A stretch of DNA of 64,000 nucleotides, taken from an uncultured Ruminococcus sp. GTDB lineage: Bacteria; Bacillota; Clostridia; Oscillospirales; Ruminococcaceae. The notes under the pieces were generated by a model. The model had not been told where the DNA came from. It saw only the letters and a list, made by a program, of their open reading frames with translations, and searched no databases. Within the stretch, counting starts at the first letter, position 1, and every line of letters begins with the position of its first letter. A program made the position numbers and the translations under genes. The stretch is from positions 1-64,000 of the forward strand of contig CANQVK010000010.1 of assembly GCA_947627275.1 (NCBI GenBank), given 5' to 3'. This document shows, in pieces, positions 40,018 through 48,226 of the stretch.

Positions 40018-41286
40018 TCATGAAACAAATTCATATAATCTTCCGGGGCAAGCCCTGACCGCCCCTATTATCTCCAGTTCCGTAAGTTCGATCATAAGCC
40101 TTGCGGAATCTATTCCCAATTTTGTGCAGATAACGTCCGCATGAAGCCTGCCCTCCTTACAGAGCAGCATGGCAATGTCGCGTGCAAGTCCCTCGGGAAT
40201 GCTGTCAAAGCTTATTTCGTCATCGGCTTTATTCTTATTATCGGCAAGCTCCTGCGGAGTCTCGGAACGCTCATTATTTTCAGACGAGATGACCTCTTCC
40301 TGCTCCATAAGCTCATGTATGCGTGAAACCTTCGGAGCTTCCATGCGGCGTGAGGGCTTAGTGTCAATTACATAGGCAAAGGCATCTGATTTTATATAAG
40401 CGTCCGCAGAAGAACCGGGTTTAAAAAAATCCATTATATCTTCCACACTCATTACCGGTACTGCGCCCTCTCTCAAAAGACGGATATTTCCGCCGAAGGA
40501 GCTGCTGAAAATATCTGCCGGCGGAAGCACGAACAGCTCCCTGCCCTGCTCGGCTGCAAGCTTTGCGGTAATGATAGAACCCGAATTTTCCGCAGCCTCG
40601 AACACTACAGCAGCTCTGCCGAGAGCGGAAAGTATTCTGTTCCTTTTTGGAAAACTGCCTCGGTGAGGTCGGGTTCCGGGAGGATACTCCGAAACGAATA
40701 CGCCTCCCGAAGCGATGATCTTATCCCTGAACCTGAAGTTCTCCTTAGGGTAATCCACGTCAACGCCGCAGCCGAGAACGCAGGCAGTAGGCAGTCCGAG
40801 TTCAGCCGCCGCCATATGAGAGGTAATATCTATCCCGACCGCAAAGCCGCTCACGATAACGAAGCCTTTCCGAGCAAGCTCGGAGCATACTCTGCGGCAT
40901 GTGGAAATACTGTAATCCCCGGCACGTCTCGTACCTACCGAGGTAATGGTTTTTGTTCCCGTCAGACAGCCGATATTCCCCTTGTAAAAAAGTACGGGAG
41001 GCGGATCGGCGATATATCGGAGCTGATTCGGGTATTCATTTTCAGAATAAGCGGCAATGCCGATACCCATTCTTCCGCATACGGCAATAAGCTCCTCAGC
41101 ATTTTTCAAGCTGTACGAATTTATATTTTTTCTTTCGCTGTCAGTGAGATTAATAAATCTGCTGTCGGAAAGTATCTCGCTGCATGCCTCCTGCGCCGTT
41201 TCACAGATATTCATAAGCTGCCATAAGCGGTGACAGCCGCCTCCGAATATCATACCGAGCCATACCCAGTATTTCTTGTCGTTCAT
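40018..41286 (-). CDS. dprA: DNA-processing protein DprA
   Basis: Protein of 422 residues. The Rossmann-like core is visible as SVGTRRAGDYSISTCRR, IVSGFAVGIDITSHMAA and the FEAAENSGSIITAKLAAEQGRELF signature. An extra C-terminal winged helix (about 355-420, LLCKEGRLHADVICTKLGID) completes it. DprA loads RecA on incoming single-stranded DNA. The start at 41286 lies behind GGGAG and overlaps the upstream methyltransferase stop by 4 bases. Confidence 0.95.
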   Translation of the reverse strand: MNDKKYWVWLGMIFGGGCHRLWQLMNICETAQEACSEILSDSRFINLTDSERKNINSYSLKNAEELIAVCGRMGIGIAAYSENEYPNQLRYIADPPPVLFYKGNIGCLTGTKTITSVGTRRAGDYSISTCRRVCSELARKGFVIVSGFAVGIDITSHMAAAELGLPTACVLGCGVDVDYPKENFRFRDKIIASGGVFVSEYPPGTRPHRGSFPKRNRILSALGRAAVVFEAAENSGSIITAKLAAEQGRELFVLPPADIFSSSFGGNIRLLREGAVPVMSVEDIMDFFKPGSSADAYIKSDAFAYVIDTKPSRRMEAPKVSRIHELMEQEEVISSENNERSETPQELADNKNKADDEISFDSIPEGLARDIAMLLCKEGRLHADVICTKLGIDSARLMIELTELEIIGAVRACPGRLYEFVS

Positions 41287-42065
41287 TTTTTCAGCTCCCA
41301 CATAAGTATTCCCGCAGCCATTGCAGCGTTAAGAGAGTTTATAGTACCGTTCATGGGTATAGTCACACGTCTGCCGCAGCGCAGAGCGACATCCCTTGGC
41401 AGACCGCTCCCCTCGTTGCCTATAAATATTGCCTGAGTGCCTTCAAAGCCGCATTCGGTCACTTTTTCCGCATCAGTGTCTATGACAGCGGCAGATGCAG
41501 CCGCACCGCCGCTTTCAAGCAGTTCAAAGAGTCTGTCCGTATTGTTCTCCACAAAAATATCCATGCGGAATACCGACCCCATAGTAGCGCGTATCACCTT
41601 CGGGCTGTAAAGGTCGCAGCTGCCCGAGAGTATAACGCCGTCTATGCCGAGAGCGTCCGCCGTGCGGATTATCATTCCGACATTGCCGGGATCCTGAAGT
41701 TCGTACAGAACGGCATATTTGCCGCCGTCACGAAAAACGGGCTTTTGGGCGGCAGGTATCTTACATACCGCAAACACCCCCTGAGTAGTATCGGTGGAGG
41801 AGATCTTATTTCCAAGCTCATTTGAAATAACAAGCGTTTTTGCATCTCTCAAATCAGCCTGAAACAGAGTACCGCCGAATTTTTCATATGCGTTTTTCGT
41901 CATTATAATATGAGTTATGCCGCCGTTCTCACGGACAGCGTCCTCAACGATACGCAGTCCCTCCAACACGAACAAGCCGTATTGGAGCCTTTCTTTTTTT
42001 GAAGAAGAAAGCTTCTGATACAGCTTGATGATAGGATTGTCCTTAGATGTGATAATATTTTCCAA
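41283..42065 (-). CDS. SPOUT-family RNA 2'-O-methyltransferase (TrmH/RlmB-like)
   Basis: Protein of 260 residues. An N-terminal substrate-binding domain with KLSSSKKERLQYGLFVLEG is followed by the SPOUT knot: motif 1 ELQDPGNVGMIIRTADALG, motif 2 IFIGNEGSGLPRDVALRC and motif 3 IPMNGTINSLNAAMAAGI. It methylates ribose in rRNA or tRNA; the exact site cannot be read. It often pairs with rplT-pheST regions in Firmicutes and here lies after rplT. Confidence 0.9.
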   Translation of the reverse strand: MENIITSKDNPIIKLYQKLSSSKKERLQYGLFVLEGLRIVEDAVRENGGITHIIMTKNAYEKFGGTLFQADLRDAKTLVISNELGNKISSTDTTQGVFAVCKIPAAQKPVFRDGGKYAVLYELQDPGNVGMIIRTADALGIDGVILSGSCDLYSPKVIRATMGSVFRMDIFVENNTDRLFELLESGGAAASAAVIDTDAEKVTECGFEGTQAIFIGNEGSGLPRDVALRCGRRVTIPMNGTINSLNAAMAAGILMWELKK

Positions 42066-42155
42066 TAGTCAGAACCTCCGAATATCCGAACCGGCTCATC
42101 GCCTGCATATGTCTGCCGCTATTGCGGATAACGCCGGGATAGGTTCTTACAACAA

Positions 42156-42181
42156 AACACGCTCTTTATCAAGAACGTGTT
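42156..42181 (-). terminator. Terminator behind rplT
   Basis: As RNA, AACACGUUCUU and AAGAGCGUGUU pair over 11 positions (one G-U) around GAUA, followed by a U-rich stretch. It is 18 bases past the rplT stop. Confidence 0.8.
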
Positions 42182-42199
42182 GTCGTAAGTAATCGTAAA

Positions 42200-42553
42200 T
42201 TAAAGAGCAGCCTTAGCTTTTTCAACGATAGCGGTAAATCCTGCGGCATCGTTTACAGCTATCTCGGAGAGCATCTTTCTGTTGAGAGTGATGCCCGCTT
42301 TCTTGCAGCCGTTCATAAATGTAGAATAATTCATGCCGTTCATCTTTGCGGCAGCTGAAATCCTTGCGATCCAAAGCTGTCTGAAAGTTCTCTTTTTCTG
42401 CTTTCTGCCGATGTAAGCGTAATTGCCGGACTTCATCACGGCCTGCTTAGCCATCTTGAAGTGCTTGCTCTTAGCGCCCCAATAGCCCTTTGCAAGCTTC
42501 AAAGTTTTATTTCTTCTCTTGCGAGTCATCATTGCACCTTTAATACGTGCCAT
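42200..42553 (-). CDS. rplT: 50S ribosomal protein L20
   Basis: Protein of 117 residues, the usual size. It has the basic N-terminal [20 protein letters not shown] region and the C-terminal [11 protein letters not shown] globular part. L20 is an early assembly protein and in Firmicutes represses its own operon by binding the infC leader. It is the last gene of infC-rpmI-rplT. Confidence 0.98.
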   Translation of the reverse strand: MARIKGAMMTRKRRNKTLKLAKGYWGAKSKHFKMAKQAVMKSGNYAYIGRKQKKRTFRQLWIARISAAAKMNGMNYSTFMNGCKKAGITLNRKMLSEIAVNDAAGFTAIVEKAKAAL

Positions 42554-42607
42554 AATCTTATACCTCCGGAATAAATATAGTTAAACGTTTCTGGACGAGA
42601 TCCCAGA

Positions 42608-42811
42608 TCACATATAGGGAACGAGCTTCTTGATAGTAGGAGCGTTTGCGCTTCCGGCAACACCTGCGTTGCGGGCGATTCTCTTACGCTTTGTATCCTT
42701 CTGGGTAAGTCTGTGTCTCTTGTTTGTGTGCTGATACTTAACCTTACCGCTTCCTGTGATCTTAAAACGCTTTTTAGCGCCGGAATGAGTTTTAACCTTA
42801 ACCTTTGCCAT
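42608..42811 (-). CDS. rpmI: 50S ribosomal protein L35
   Basis: Protein of 67 residues: [20 protein letters not shown] at the start and a basic body with [17 protein letters not shown]. The length fits L35. It stands between infC and rplT with short gaps, as in most Firmicutes. AGGAGG lies before the ATG. Confidence 0.97.
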   Translation of the reverse strand: MAKVKVKTHSGAKKRFKITGSGKVKYQHTNKRHRLTQKDTKRKRIARNAGVAGSANAPTIKKLVPYM

Positions 42812-42838
42812 TTATTTTTCCTCCTTAATTAGAACCTG

Positions 42839-43354
42839 TCAGTTCTTTTTGGGACTAACAAACATGACCATGCTGCGTCCCTCCATTTTAGCCGGCTTGT
42901 CAACAGAACCTGCTGCGGAAACAGCCTCCTTGAAGCGGTCAAGAAGATCCGCTCCCAATTCCGGGTGAGCTATCGCTCTCTTGCGGAACCTTACGGAAAC
43001 CTTAAGCTTATCGCCTCCCTGAAGGAATTTGACAGCCTGATTGACCTTGGTTTCAAAATCGTGGGTATCTATTGTGGAGAACATGCGTATCTCCTTGATA
43101 GCGACTATCTTCTGATTTTTTCTTGCTTCCTTTTCGCGCTTAGCCTGCTCGAAGCAGTACTTTCCGTAGTCCATGATACGGCATACGGGCGGAGTAGCCT
43201 GCGGAGCGATTTTAACAAGGTCAAGATCCTTGTCGTAGGCTAATTTCTGTGCGTCTCTGGCAGACATAGTGCCAAGCTTTTTTCCTTCATCATCGATAAC
43301 GAGCAATTCCTTATCCCGAATATCTTCGTTGATCTGCAGTTCCTGTTTGCTAAT
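42839..43354 (-). CDS. infC: Translation initiation factor IF-3, AUU start
   Basis: Protein of 171 residues: an N-domain with ELQINEDIRDKELLVID, linker YGKYCFEQAKREKEARKNQK, and a C-domain with EIRMFSTIDTHDFETK and SVRFRKRAIAHPELG. No ATG fits. An ATT at 43352-43354 has GGAGG 9 bases before it, and AUU is the known IF-3 start used for self-control. A longer frame from an upstream ATG would cross the leader hairpin and adds non-conserved residues. It starts the rpmI-rplT operon. Confidence 0.94.
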   Translation of the reverse strand: MSKQELQINEDIRDKELLVIDDEGKKLGTMSARDAQKLAYDKDLDLVKIAPQATPPVCRIMDYGKYCFEQAKREKEARKNQKIVAIKEIRMFSTIDTHDFETKVNQAVKFLQGGDKLKVSVRFRKRAIAHPELGADLLDRFKEAVSAAGSVDKPAKMEGRSMVMFVSPKKN

Positions 43355-43496
43355 GTTCAAGCACCTCCGGACATAAAATAAGTGAGTGCAGAAACATCCA
43401 CACTCACACAATACGCATATATCCATTTCGGTTATTGACATATTGACCGTTTAAGCTTAGCCTGACGGTGAGAACGGACTTGTTCTGCTTTCTTAC
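43355..43496 (-). promoter_or_regulatory. infC leader RNA, likely L20-responsive
   Basis: About 140 untranslated bases lie between promoter and start. They include a perfect 7-bp stem GTGAGTG/CACTCAC around 12 bases and a conserved-looking TTCTCACCGTCAG stretch. In Firmicutes this leader is the site of L20 feedback. The assignment rests on position and structure. Confidence 0.55.
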
Positions 43497-43502
43497 CAAG
43501 TT

Positions 43503-43531
43503 AGTATACACCATTTTCCCGAAATTGTCAA
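43503..43531 (-). promoter_or_regulatory. Promoter of infC-rpmI-rplT
   Basis: TTGACA and TATACT on the minus strand with 17 bases between. Confidence 0.85.
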
Positions 43532-43539
43532 GGGTAAAT

Positions 43540-44193
43540 TTACTTTTCGTCACTTTTCACTATTTTGCTGTCGAAAATGTCCTTGATTTTGTCCCATACA
43601 GCAAAACGTATCTCATATTTTTTCGGATGATACAATATGTCAAGTTCCTCCTCGTCAAAAAGAGCTTCGGCGGATTTTTCCTCTTTGACCTCCTCAACGG
43701 AAGGCTCTTCTTCACACGCGGCAGGAATGCAGAGCGGCGGATACATTACGCACCACCAGTTTTTTCCCTGCGCGGAGCCGATCTTAACGCGTAAAGCGCG
43801 GTATTCCCCCGCAGGCATCGTTATATCGCCGTAAACTCTTTCGTCAAACACAACGTCCGCCAATTCGGCAGTTACGGGAAGCTCGCAGCCGTTTTCACGT
43901 AGTATGCTTTCGGCGGATTTTTCAATATCGTCAAGTTTTTCCGACGCCGTTTCCTCCGCTTCGGAAAGTGAGTCCGATTCGGTAAAAAGCCCCATTTCAA
44001 GCAGTCCGTCGCGTACTTTAAGCTTAAGCGACTGGTCGTACTCGCTGTCGGACTCCGCAAGGATATGAAGTCTGAGAACGCTGTTCCTCAGCTTTTCAAG
44101 CCGCATTCCGTCCCGAATAACATTTGCTCCGTTTGATATAAGTATACTGAGAATAAGTCCTCCGCCCAGAATAAGGCTCGTATATTTTTTCAT
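43540..44193 (-). CDS. spoIIR: Stage II sporulation protein R
   Basis: Protein of 217 residues. A membrane or signal helix (about 5-22) is followed by the SpoIIR signature: LRLHILAESDSEYDQSLKLK, LPVTAELADVVFDERVYGD, MPAGEYRALRVKIG and KNWWCVMYPPLC. SpoIIR is made in the forespore and triggers SpoIIGA to activate sigma-E in the mother cell. Its presence suggests the organism can sporulate or did so recently. The start at 44193 has GAGGTGA before it. The 196 bases to the next gene hold a divergent promoter region with no clear signals. Confidence 0.93.
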   Translation of the reverse strand: MKKYTSLILGGGLILSILISNGANVIRDGMRLEKLRNSVLRLHILAESDSEYDQSLKLKVRDGLLEMGLFTESDSLSEAEETASEKLDDIEKSAESILRENGCELPVTAELADVVFDERVYGDITMPAGEYRALRVKIGSAQGKNWWCVMYPPLCIPAACEEEPSVEEVKEEKSAEALFDEEELDILYHPKKYEIRFAVWDKIKDIFDSKIVKSDEK

Positions 44194-44440
44194 TAATATC
44201 ACCTCATTCACAGCATTGACCCGACAATAGAAAATATTCCGCATATCGTAATTTTTTTCCTACCGAAACTCCGATATTTCGGCAGAAAATACAGTCTATG
44301 CCACAGTTTTTCGGTCGAAACCCGAAAAAACGCCCCGAATCCCCGATTAACCGCTCATATTTTTTGACTTTACTAATCCTCGAAAAATTTATACAATTAT
44401 ATAAAACAGTATTTGCAGCAAAAGGAGATTTGTTAATAAA

Positions 44441-45340
44441 ATGAAAAAAGCAGTAATGCCGATATTGATAACGTTCGCTTTATTTAATATTCACATGAAA
44501 GAGCCGTCCATTGAAACGTCCGCCAATGAAAACAACCCCGGCTACGTCTATACTATAATAGACAACGAAGCGACCGTTACCGGCTTTGAGGGCGAACCCG
44601 TCTACATCGAGATACCCGAGACTATCGAAGGCTGTCGTATCACGGAAATACGTGACAACGCTTTCTATGAATGCGGAACTCTAAGACACATCACTTTGCC
44701 CGATACTATCGAGAAGATCGGACACCACGCCTTTTACGCCTGCTTTTCCCTTGAAAGCATATCAATTCCCGATTCGGTCACGGAGCTTGGCATGGGCTGC
44801 TTCTGCGGCTGCGAATCGCTTACCTCCGCCGACCTCCCCGACAATATCGCAAGGTTGCCCGAATCCTGCTTTCGTAGCTGCACAAGTCTTAAAAGCATAG
44901 AAATACCGCAGAATACGGCGGAAATAGGCGATTTCTGCTTCAGCGGCTGCACCTCGCTTTCCTCAGTCTCGATAAGCGACTCGGTGACGACTTTAGGGGA
45001 CTGTTCATTTTATATGTGCAGCAGTCTCGATTCTATGTATATACCGCCGTCCGTTACGGATCTCGGCGTCTGCTCGGTCGGCTACACTCCGACAGACAGC
45101 GGAGCTTCTCAGGTCGAGAACTTTACTATATTGGGCAAAAAGAAATCCAACGCCAAAATATACGCCGACGAAAACGCCCTTACCTTTGAAAATGCCGACG
45201 ACTCCGTACACGCTTTCGCCATACAGCGTATAAACGGTCAGAGAGTCTCCGTGCCGTCGGCATTCCTGCTTATCGGCGGAATATTCTTTCTTCTGCTCGC
45301 CGTTTTATCATTAAGAAAAAAACTTCGCCGCAACAAATGA
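44441..45340 (+). CDS. Surface protein with BspA-type leucine-rich repeats
   Basis: Protein of 299 residues. A short hydrophobic N-terminus serves as a likely signal sequence. About six BspA/LRR_5 repeats follow at about residues 60-215, of the form ITEIRDNAFYECGTLRHITLP and SLESISIPDSVTELG. A C-terminal membrane helix (about 270-290, AFLLIGGIFFLLLAVLSL) ends with a basic tail, so the repeats face outward. Such proteins bind proteins or glycans at the surface. AAAGGAG precedes the ATG. It lies just upstream of the dockerin endoglucanase but on a separate promoter. Confidence 0.85.
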   Translation: MKKAVMPILITFALFNIHMKEPSIETSANENNPGYVYTIIDNEATVTGFEGEPVYIEIPETIEGCRITEIRDNAFYECGTLRHITLPDTIEKIGHHAFYACFSLESISIPDSVTELGMGCFCGCESLTSADLPDNIARLPESCFRSCTSLKSIEIPQNTAEIGDFCFSGCTSLSSVSISDSVTTLGDCSFYMCSSLDSMYIPPSVTDLGVCSVGYTPTDSGASQVENFTILGKKKSNAKIYADENALTFENADDSVHAFAIQRINGQRVSVPSAFLLIGGIFFLLLAVLSLRKKLRRNK

Positions 45341-45370
45341 CATAATTTTATAAATTCCGCAAAAAAACTA

Positions 45371-45399
45371 TTGCAATTTGCTGAAAAATGTGTTATGAT
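45371..45399 (+). promoter_or_regulatory. Promoter of the GH9 gene
   Basis: TTGCAA and TATGAT are separated by 17 bases. The block from ACTATTGCAA through CTGAAAAA to TGTTAT recurs before cellobiose phosphorylase (55401-55429) with identical spacing. Confidence 0.8.
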
Positions 45400-45415
45400 A
45401 AATATACCAAATGTT

Positions 45416-45474
45416 TAATTGTCTCATTTTATTAATTAATTGAAAATTAAGGGATGATCTAATTGAGACAATTA
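45416..45474 (+). promoter_or_regulatory. Inverted repeat in the GH9 leader
   Basis: TAATTGTCTCA (45416-45426) and TGAGACAATTA (45464-45474) are perfect 11-base inverted copies, 37 bases apart, between the promoter and the start codon. They may be an operator or form an mRNA stem. Confidence 0.6.
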
Positions 45475-45528
45475 GACCGCTTCGGAAGTTTCCGGAGAGG
45501 TCTGATAATTACAATGGAGGTATTAGTA

Positions 45529-47955
45529 ATGAACAGCTTAAAAAAATTCATTTCAGCGGCTGTATGTACTGTAATGGCTGCATCTCAGCTTACGGCATTC
45601 ATACCTGTCGGAAACGCTGCCGAAGAACTTGCGGATTCCCTTGCCAACGACTCGGGTCTCGACGTGGATTTCGCCCGTGCATTGCAGTATTCTATCTTTT
45701 TTTACGATGCAAATATGTGCGGCACCGAGGTAGACGAGAACAACGCCTACAAGTGGAGAGGAGACTGCCACACATATGACGCTAAGGTCAAGCTTACCGC
45801 AGGTATCACGGACTTTGTCGGCACTAACCTTTCTCAGGAATTTATTGACAAGTACAAGGACGTTCTCGACCCCGACGGCGACGGCTGCGTAGACGTTGCC
45901 GGCGGTTTCCACGATGCCGGCGACCATGTTGAATTCGGTATGCCCGAAAACTACGCCGCTTCAACCCTCGGCTGGGGCTATTATGAGTTCAGGGACGCTT
46001 ACAAGAAAACGGGACAGGACGCTCACATCGAGACCATTCTCCGCTGCTTCAACGATTACCTTATGAAGTGTACCTTCCGTGACGAAAGCGGCAAGGTCAT
46101 TGCACACTGCTATCAGGTCGGGGACGGCGACATTGACCACAGCTACTGGAATTCCCCCGAAGTCGATGAAATGGGCAGACCCGCATTTTTCCTCACGGCG
46201 GAAAAGCCGCAGACGGATTACGTTGTCTCCGCATGCGCTTCACTCGCTATAAACTACCTCAACTTCAAGGACACCGACCCCGAATATGCCGAAAAGTCTC
46301 TTGACTACGCTCTGGCTCTCTGGGATTTCGCCAACGCAAATCCCCTTGAACTCAGCGACAACGCAGACGGTCCGAAGGGCTACTACCGTTCCGAAAAGTG
46401 GGTGGACGATTACTGCTGGGCTGCTGCATGGCTGTACCTCTGCACAGGCGATAAAGAACCGCTGGAGCTTGCCGCGCCTTACTACGATTACTACGCTCCA
46501 AGCGGCTGGTGCTACTGCTGGAACGACGTCTGGAGCGGAGCTGCCTGCCTCTGGGCAAGAATAAATCAGGAACACCCCGAGCTTGACCTTGTAAACATCG
46601 TAAGAAAGGCTCAGGGCAAAAACGAGTATGTTTTCGACAATTTCTGGGACGAAGTACAGAAATGCTTCCCCGTATGGAAAAACCTTGAAACTCCCGGAGG
46701 ATACGCATATCTTAATCAGTGGGGTTCCGCTCGCTATAACACGGCAATGCAGCTAATATGCCTCGTTTACGACAAGTACACCAACGACGGCAAGCCGGGC
46801 GAAGCAAGCGAATGGGCGAAAAAGCAAATGGAATACATCATGGGCGATAATCCGCTCGGACGCTCATATATCGTAGGATATAACGAAAATTCCGTTAAAT
46901 ATCCTCACCACAGAGCCGCTTCGGGTCTTACAAAATGCGAAGATCCCGATGAACACCGTTATGTTCTCTACGGTGCGCTGGCAGGCGGTCCTGACGGAAG
47001 CGACAACCATATCGACATAACCTCGGATTACATCTATAACGAGGTAACTATCGACTACAACGCCGCATTTGTCGGAGCATGTGCCGGACTTTACGAATAC
47101 TTCGGCACGGAAGACATGCAGCCTACCAAAGACTTCCCCCCTGCCCCGAAATTCAGCGGCGGTGAAGGCGGCGGCAACAATTACTGGGTAAACGCCTGCG
47201 GTATAGACGACCTCAATGCGGACGGCTGCGGCGTTACGAAAGTATCATTTATGGTAATGACCGATTCCACTAAGGGTTCAAAGGATATTTCCGTGCGCTA
47301 TTATTTCAGCTCCAAGGAAATAGCGGACGTCAGCAGCGTAAAGGCTTCCGAGCTTTACGATCAGGCGGCGGTCGAAGCTGCTCCTGCCGACGGCGTTATC
47401 ACGGGTATATACAAGTATGACAAAATGGACGATATGTACTACGTTGAAATAAAATTCGACGATTACACCATAGCTAACTCGGGCAAAAAATACCAGTTCA
47501 CAGTAGGTATGTACTACGGCGATAAATGGGATCCCTCAAACGACCCGAGCTATGACGGTCTGACGATTTTCAAGGAGGACGACGCATTCTTCGGAACAGG
47601 CAACGAGGTCAAGGCAGAGGGTATCTGCGTATACGACGGAGACGTTTTTGTCGGCGGAGTTGAACCCGACGGCTCAGTACCCGTAAAACCCACTCAGGAA
47701 TCTACCGACGCTCCTACAGTTCCCACAGAAGCAGGACTTATAGGAGACGCAAACTGCGACGGACAGGTTACTATCGCCGATTCTACAGCGATTTTACAGG
47801 CTCTCGGAAATCCCGACAAATACGGACTTTCCGAACAGGGCGCAAAGAATGCCGATTGCTGCGATCCGGGAGACGGCGTTCTTCCAAGCGACGCTCTTGC
47901 GATCCAGAAAATAGACGCCAAGATACTCGCTAAACTTCCTGAAATTACCAAATAA
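45529..47955 (+). CDS. Secreted GH9 endoglucanase with CBM3 and dockerin
   Basis: Protein of 808 residues. A signal peptide (about 1-30, ending near GNAA) leads into a GH9 catalytic domain (about 35-525) with the DAGDH motif at 129-133, the HHRAASG motif and the catalytic glutamate in NEVTIDYNAAFVGA. A CBM3 (3c-like) module (about 540-690) follows, then a threonine-proline linker and a type I dockerin with two calcium loops (DANCDGQVTIADSTAIL and DCCDPGDGVLPSDALAI). GH9 enzymes with CBM3c are processive endoglucanases. The dockerin docks it into a cellulosome. GGAGG precedes the start at 45529. The second dockerin loop carries extra residues, as is common in ruminococci. Confidence 0.94.
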   Translation: MNSLKKFISAAVCTVMAASQLTAFIPVGNAAEELADSLANDSGLDVDFARALQYSIFFYDANMCGTEVDENNAYKWRGDCHTYDAKVKLTAGITDFVGTNLSQEFIDKYKDVLDPDGDGCVDVAGGFHDAGDHVEFGMPENYAASTLGWGYYEFRDAYKKTGQDAHIETILRCFNDYLMKCTFRDESGKVIAHCYQVGDGDIDHSYWNSPEVDEMGRPAFFLTAEKPQTDYVVSACASLAINYLNFKDTDPEYAEKSLDYALALWDFANANPLELSDNADGPKGYYRSEKWVDDYCWAAAWLYLCTGDKEPLELAAPYYDYYAPSGWCYCWNDVWSGAACLWARINQEHPELDLVNIVRKAQGKNEYVFDNFWDEVQKCFPVWKNLETPGGYAYLNQWGSARYNTAMQLICLVYDKYTNDGKPGEASEWAKKQMEYIMGDNPLGRSYIVGYNENSVKYPHHRAASGLTKCEDPDEHRYVLYGALAGGPDGSDNHIDITSDYIYNEVTIDYNAAFVGACAGLYEYFGTEDMQPTKDFPPAPKFSGGEGGGNNYWVNACGIDDLNADGCGVTKVSFMVMTDSTKGSKDISVRYYFSSKEIADVSSVKASELYDQAAVEAAPADGVITGIYKYDKMDDMYYVEIKFDDYTIANSGKKYQFTVGMYYGDKWDPSNDPSYDGLTIFKEDDAFFGTGNEVKAEGICVYDGDVFVGGVEPDGSVPVKPTQESTDAPTVPTEAGLIGDANCDGQVTIADSTAILQALGNPDKYGLSEQGAKNADCCDPGDGVLPSDALAIQKIDAKILAKLPEITK

Positions 47956-47959
47956 TTTC

Positions 47960-47995
47960 AAAACGGCGAACCCGAAAGATCAGGTTCGCCGTTTT
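47960..47995 (+). terminator. Terminator of the GH9 gene
   Basis: AAAACGGCGAACC and GGTTCGCCGTTTT pair perfectly over 13 bases around a 10-base loop. Confidence 0.88.
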
Positions 47996-48005
47996 CGCAT
48001 ATTTT

Positions 48006-48168
48006 AGAGCCTGTTTAGTATCTTTGTGTGTGCAGATTTTTGAGCATAATTTTTATGCTGACAAGGAAAAAGTATGCAGGAATACTGACGTATTGCAAGG
48101 ACTTTTGACGAAGTTCAGCATGAAAATTTGCAAAAAAGATGTGCGCAGAAAGATACTAAACAGGCTCT
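48006..48168. repeat. 163-bp hairpin element, copy 1
   Basis: The ends AGAGCCTGTTTAGTATCTTT and AAAGATACTAAACAGGCTCT are perfect 20-base inverted repeats. The inside carries GCAGGAATACTGACGTATTG, similar to the inner part of the copies at 54034 and 61407. No gene lies inside. It sits between the GH9 terminator and the stop of the convergent vWA gene. Confidence 0.8.
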
Positions 48169-48226
48169 TATATTCACTGTCAACAACTTAAGTTGCAGAC
48201 ATTGATTTTATAATTGAAGATAGGTA

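Noticed and set aside
43355-43441. Longer IF-3 start at an upstream ATG
   Set aside because: The extra residues are cysteine-rich and unlike IF-3, they cover the leader hairpin, and the ATT at 43354 has the correct spacing to GGAGG.
48006-48168. Insertion sequence with transposase
   Set aside because: The element is too short for a transposase and has no coding frame; it is a non-coding hairpin repeat.
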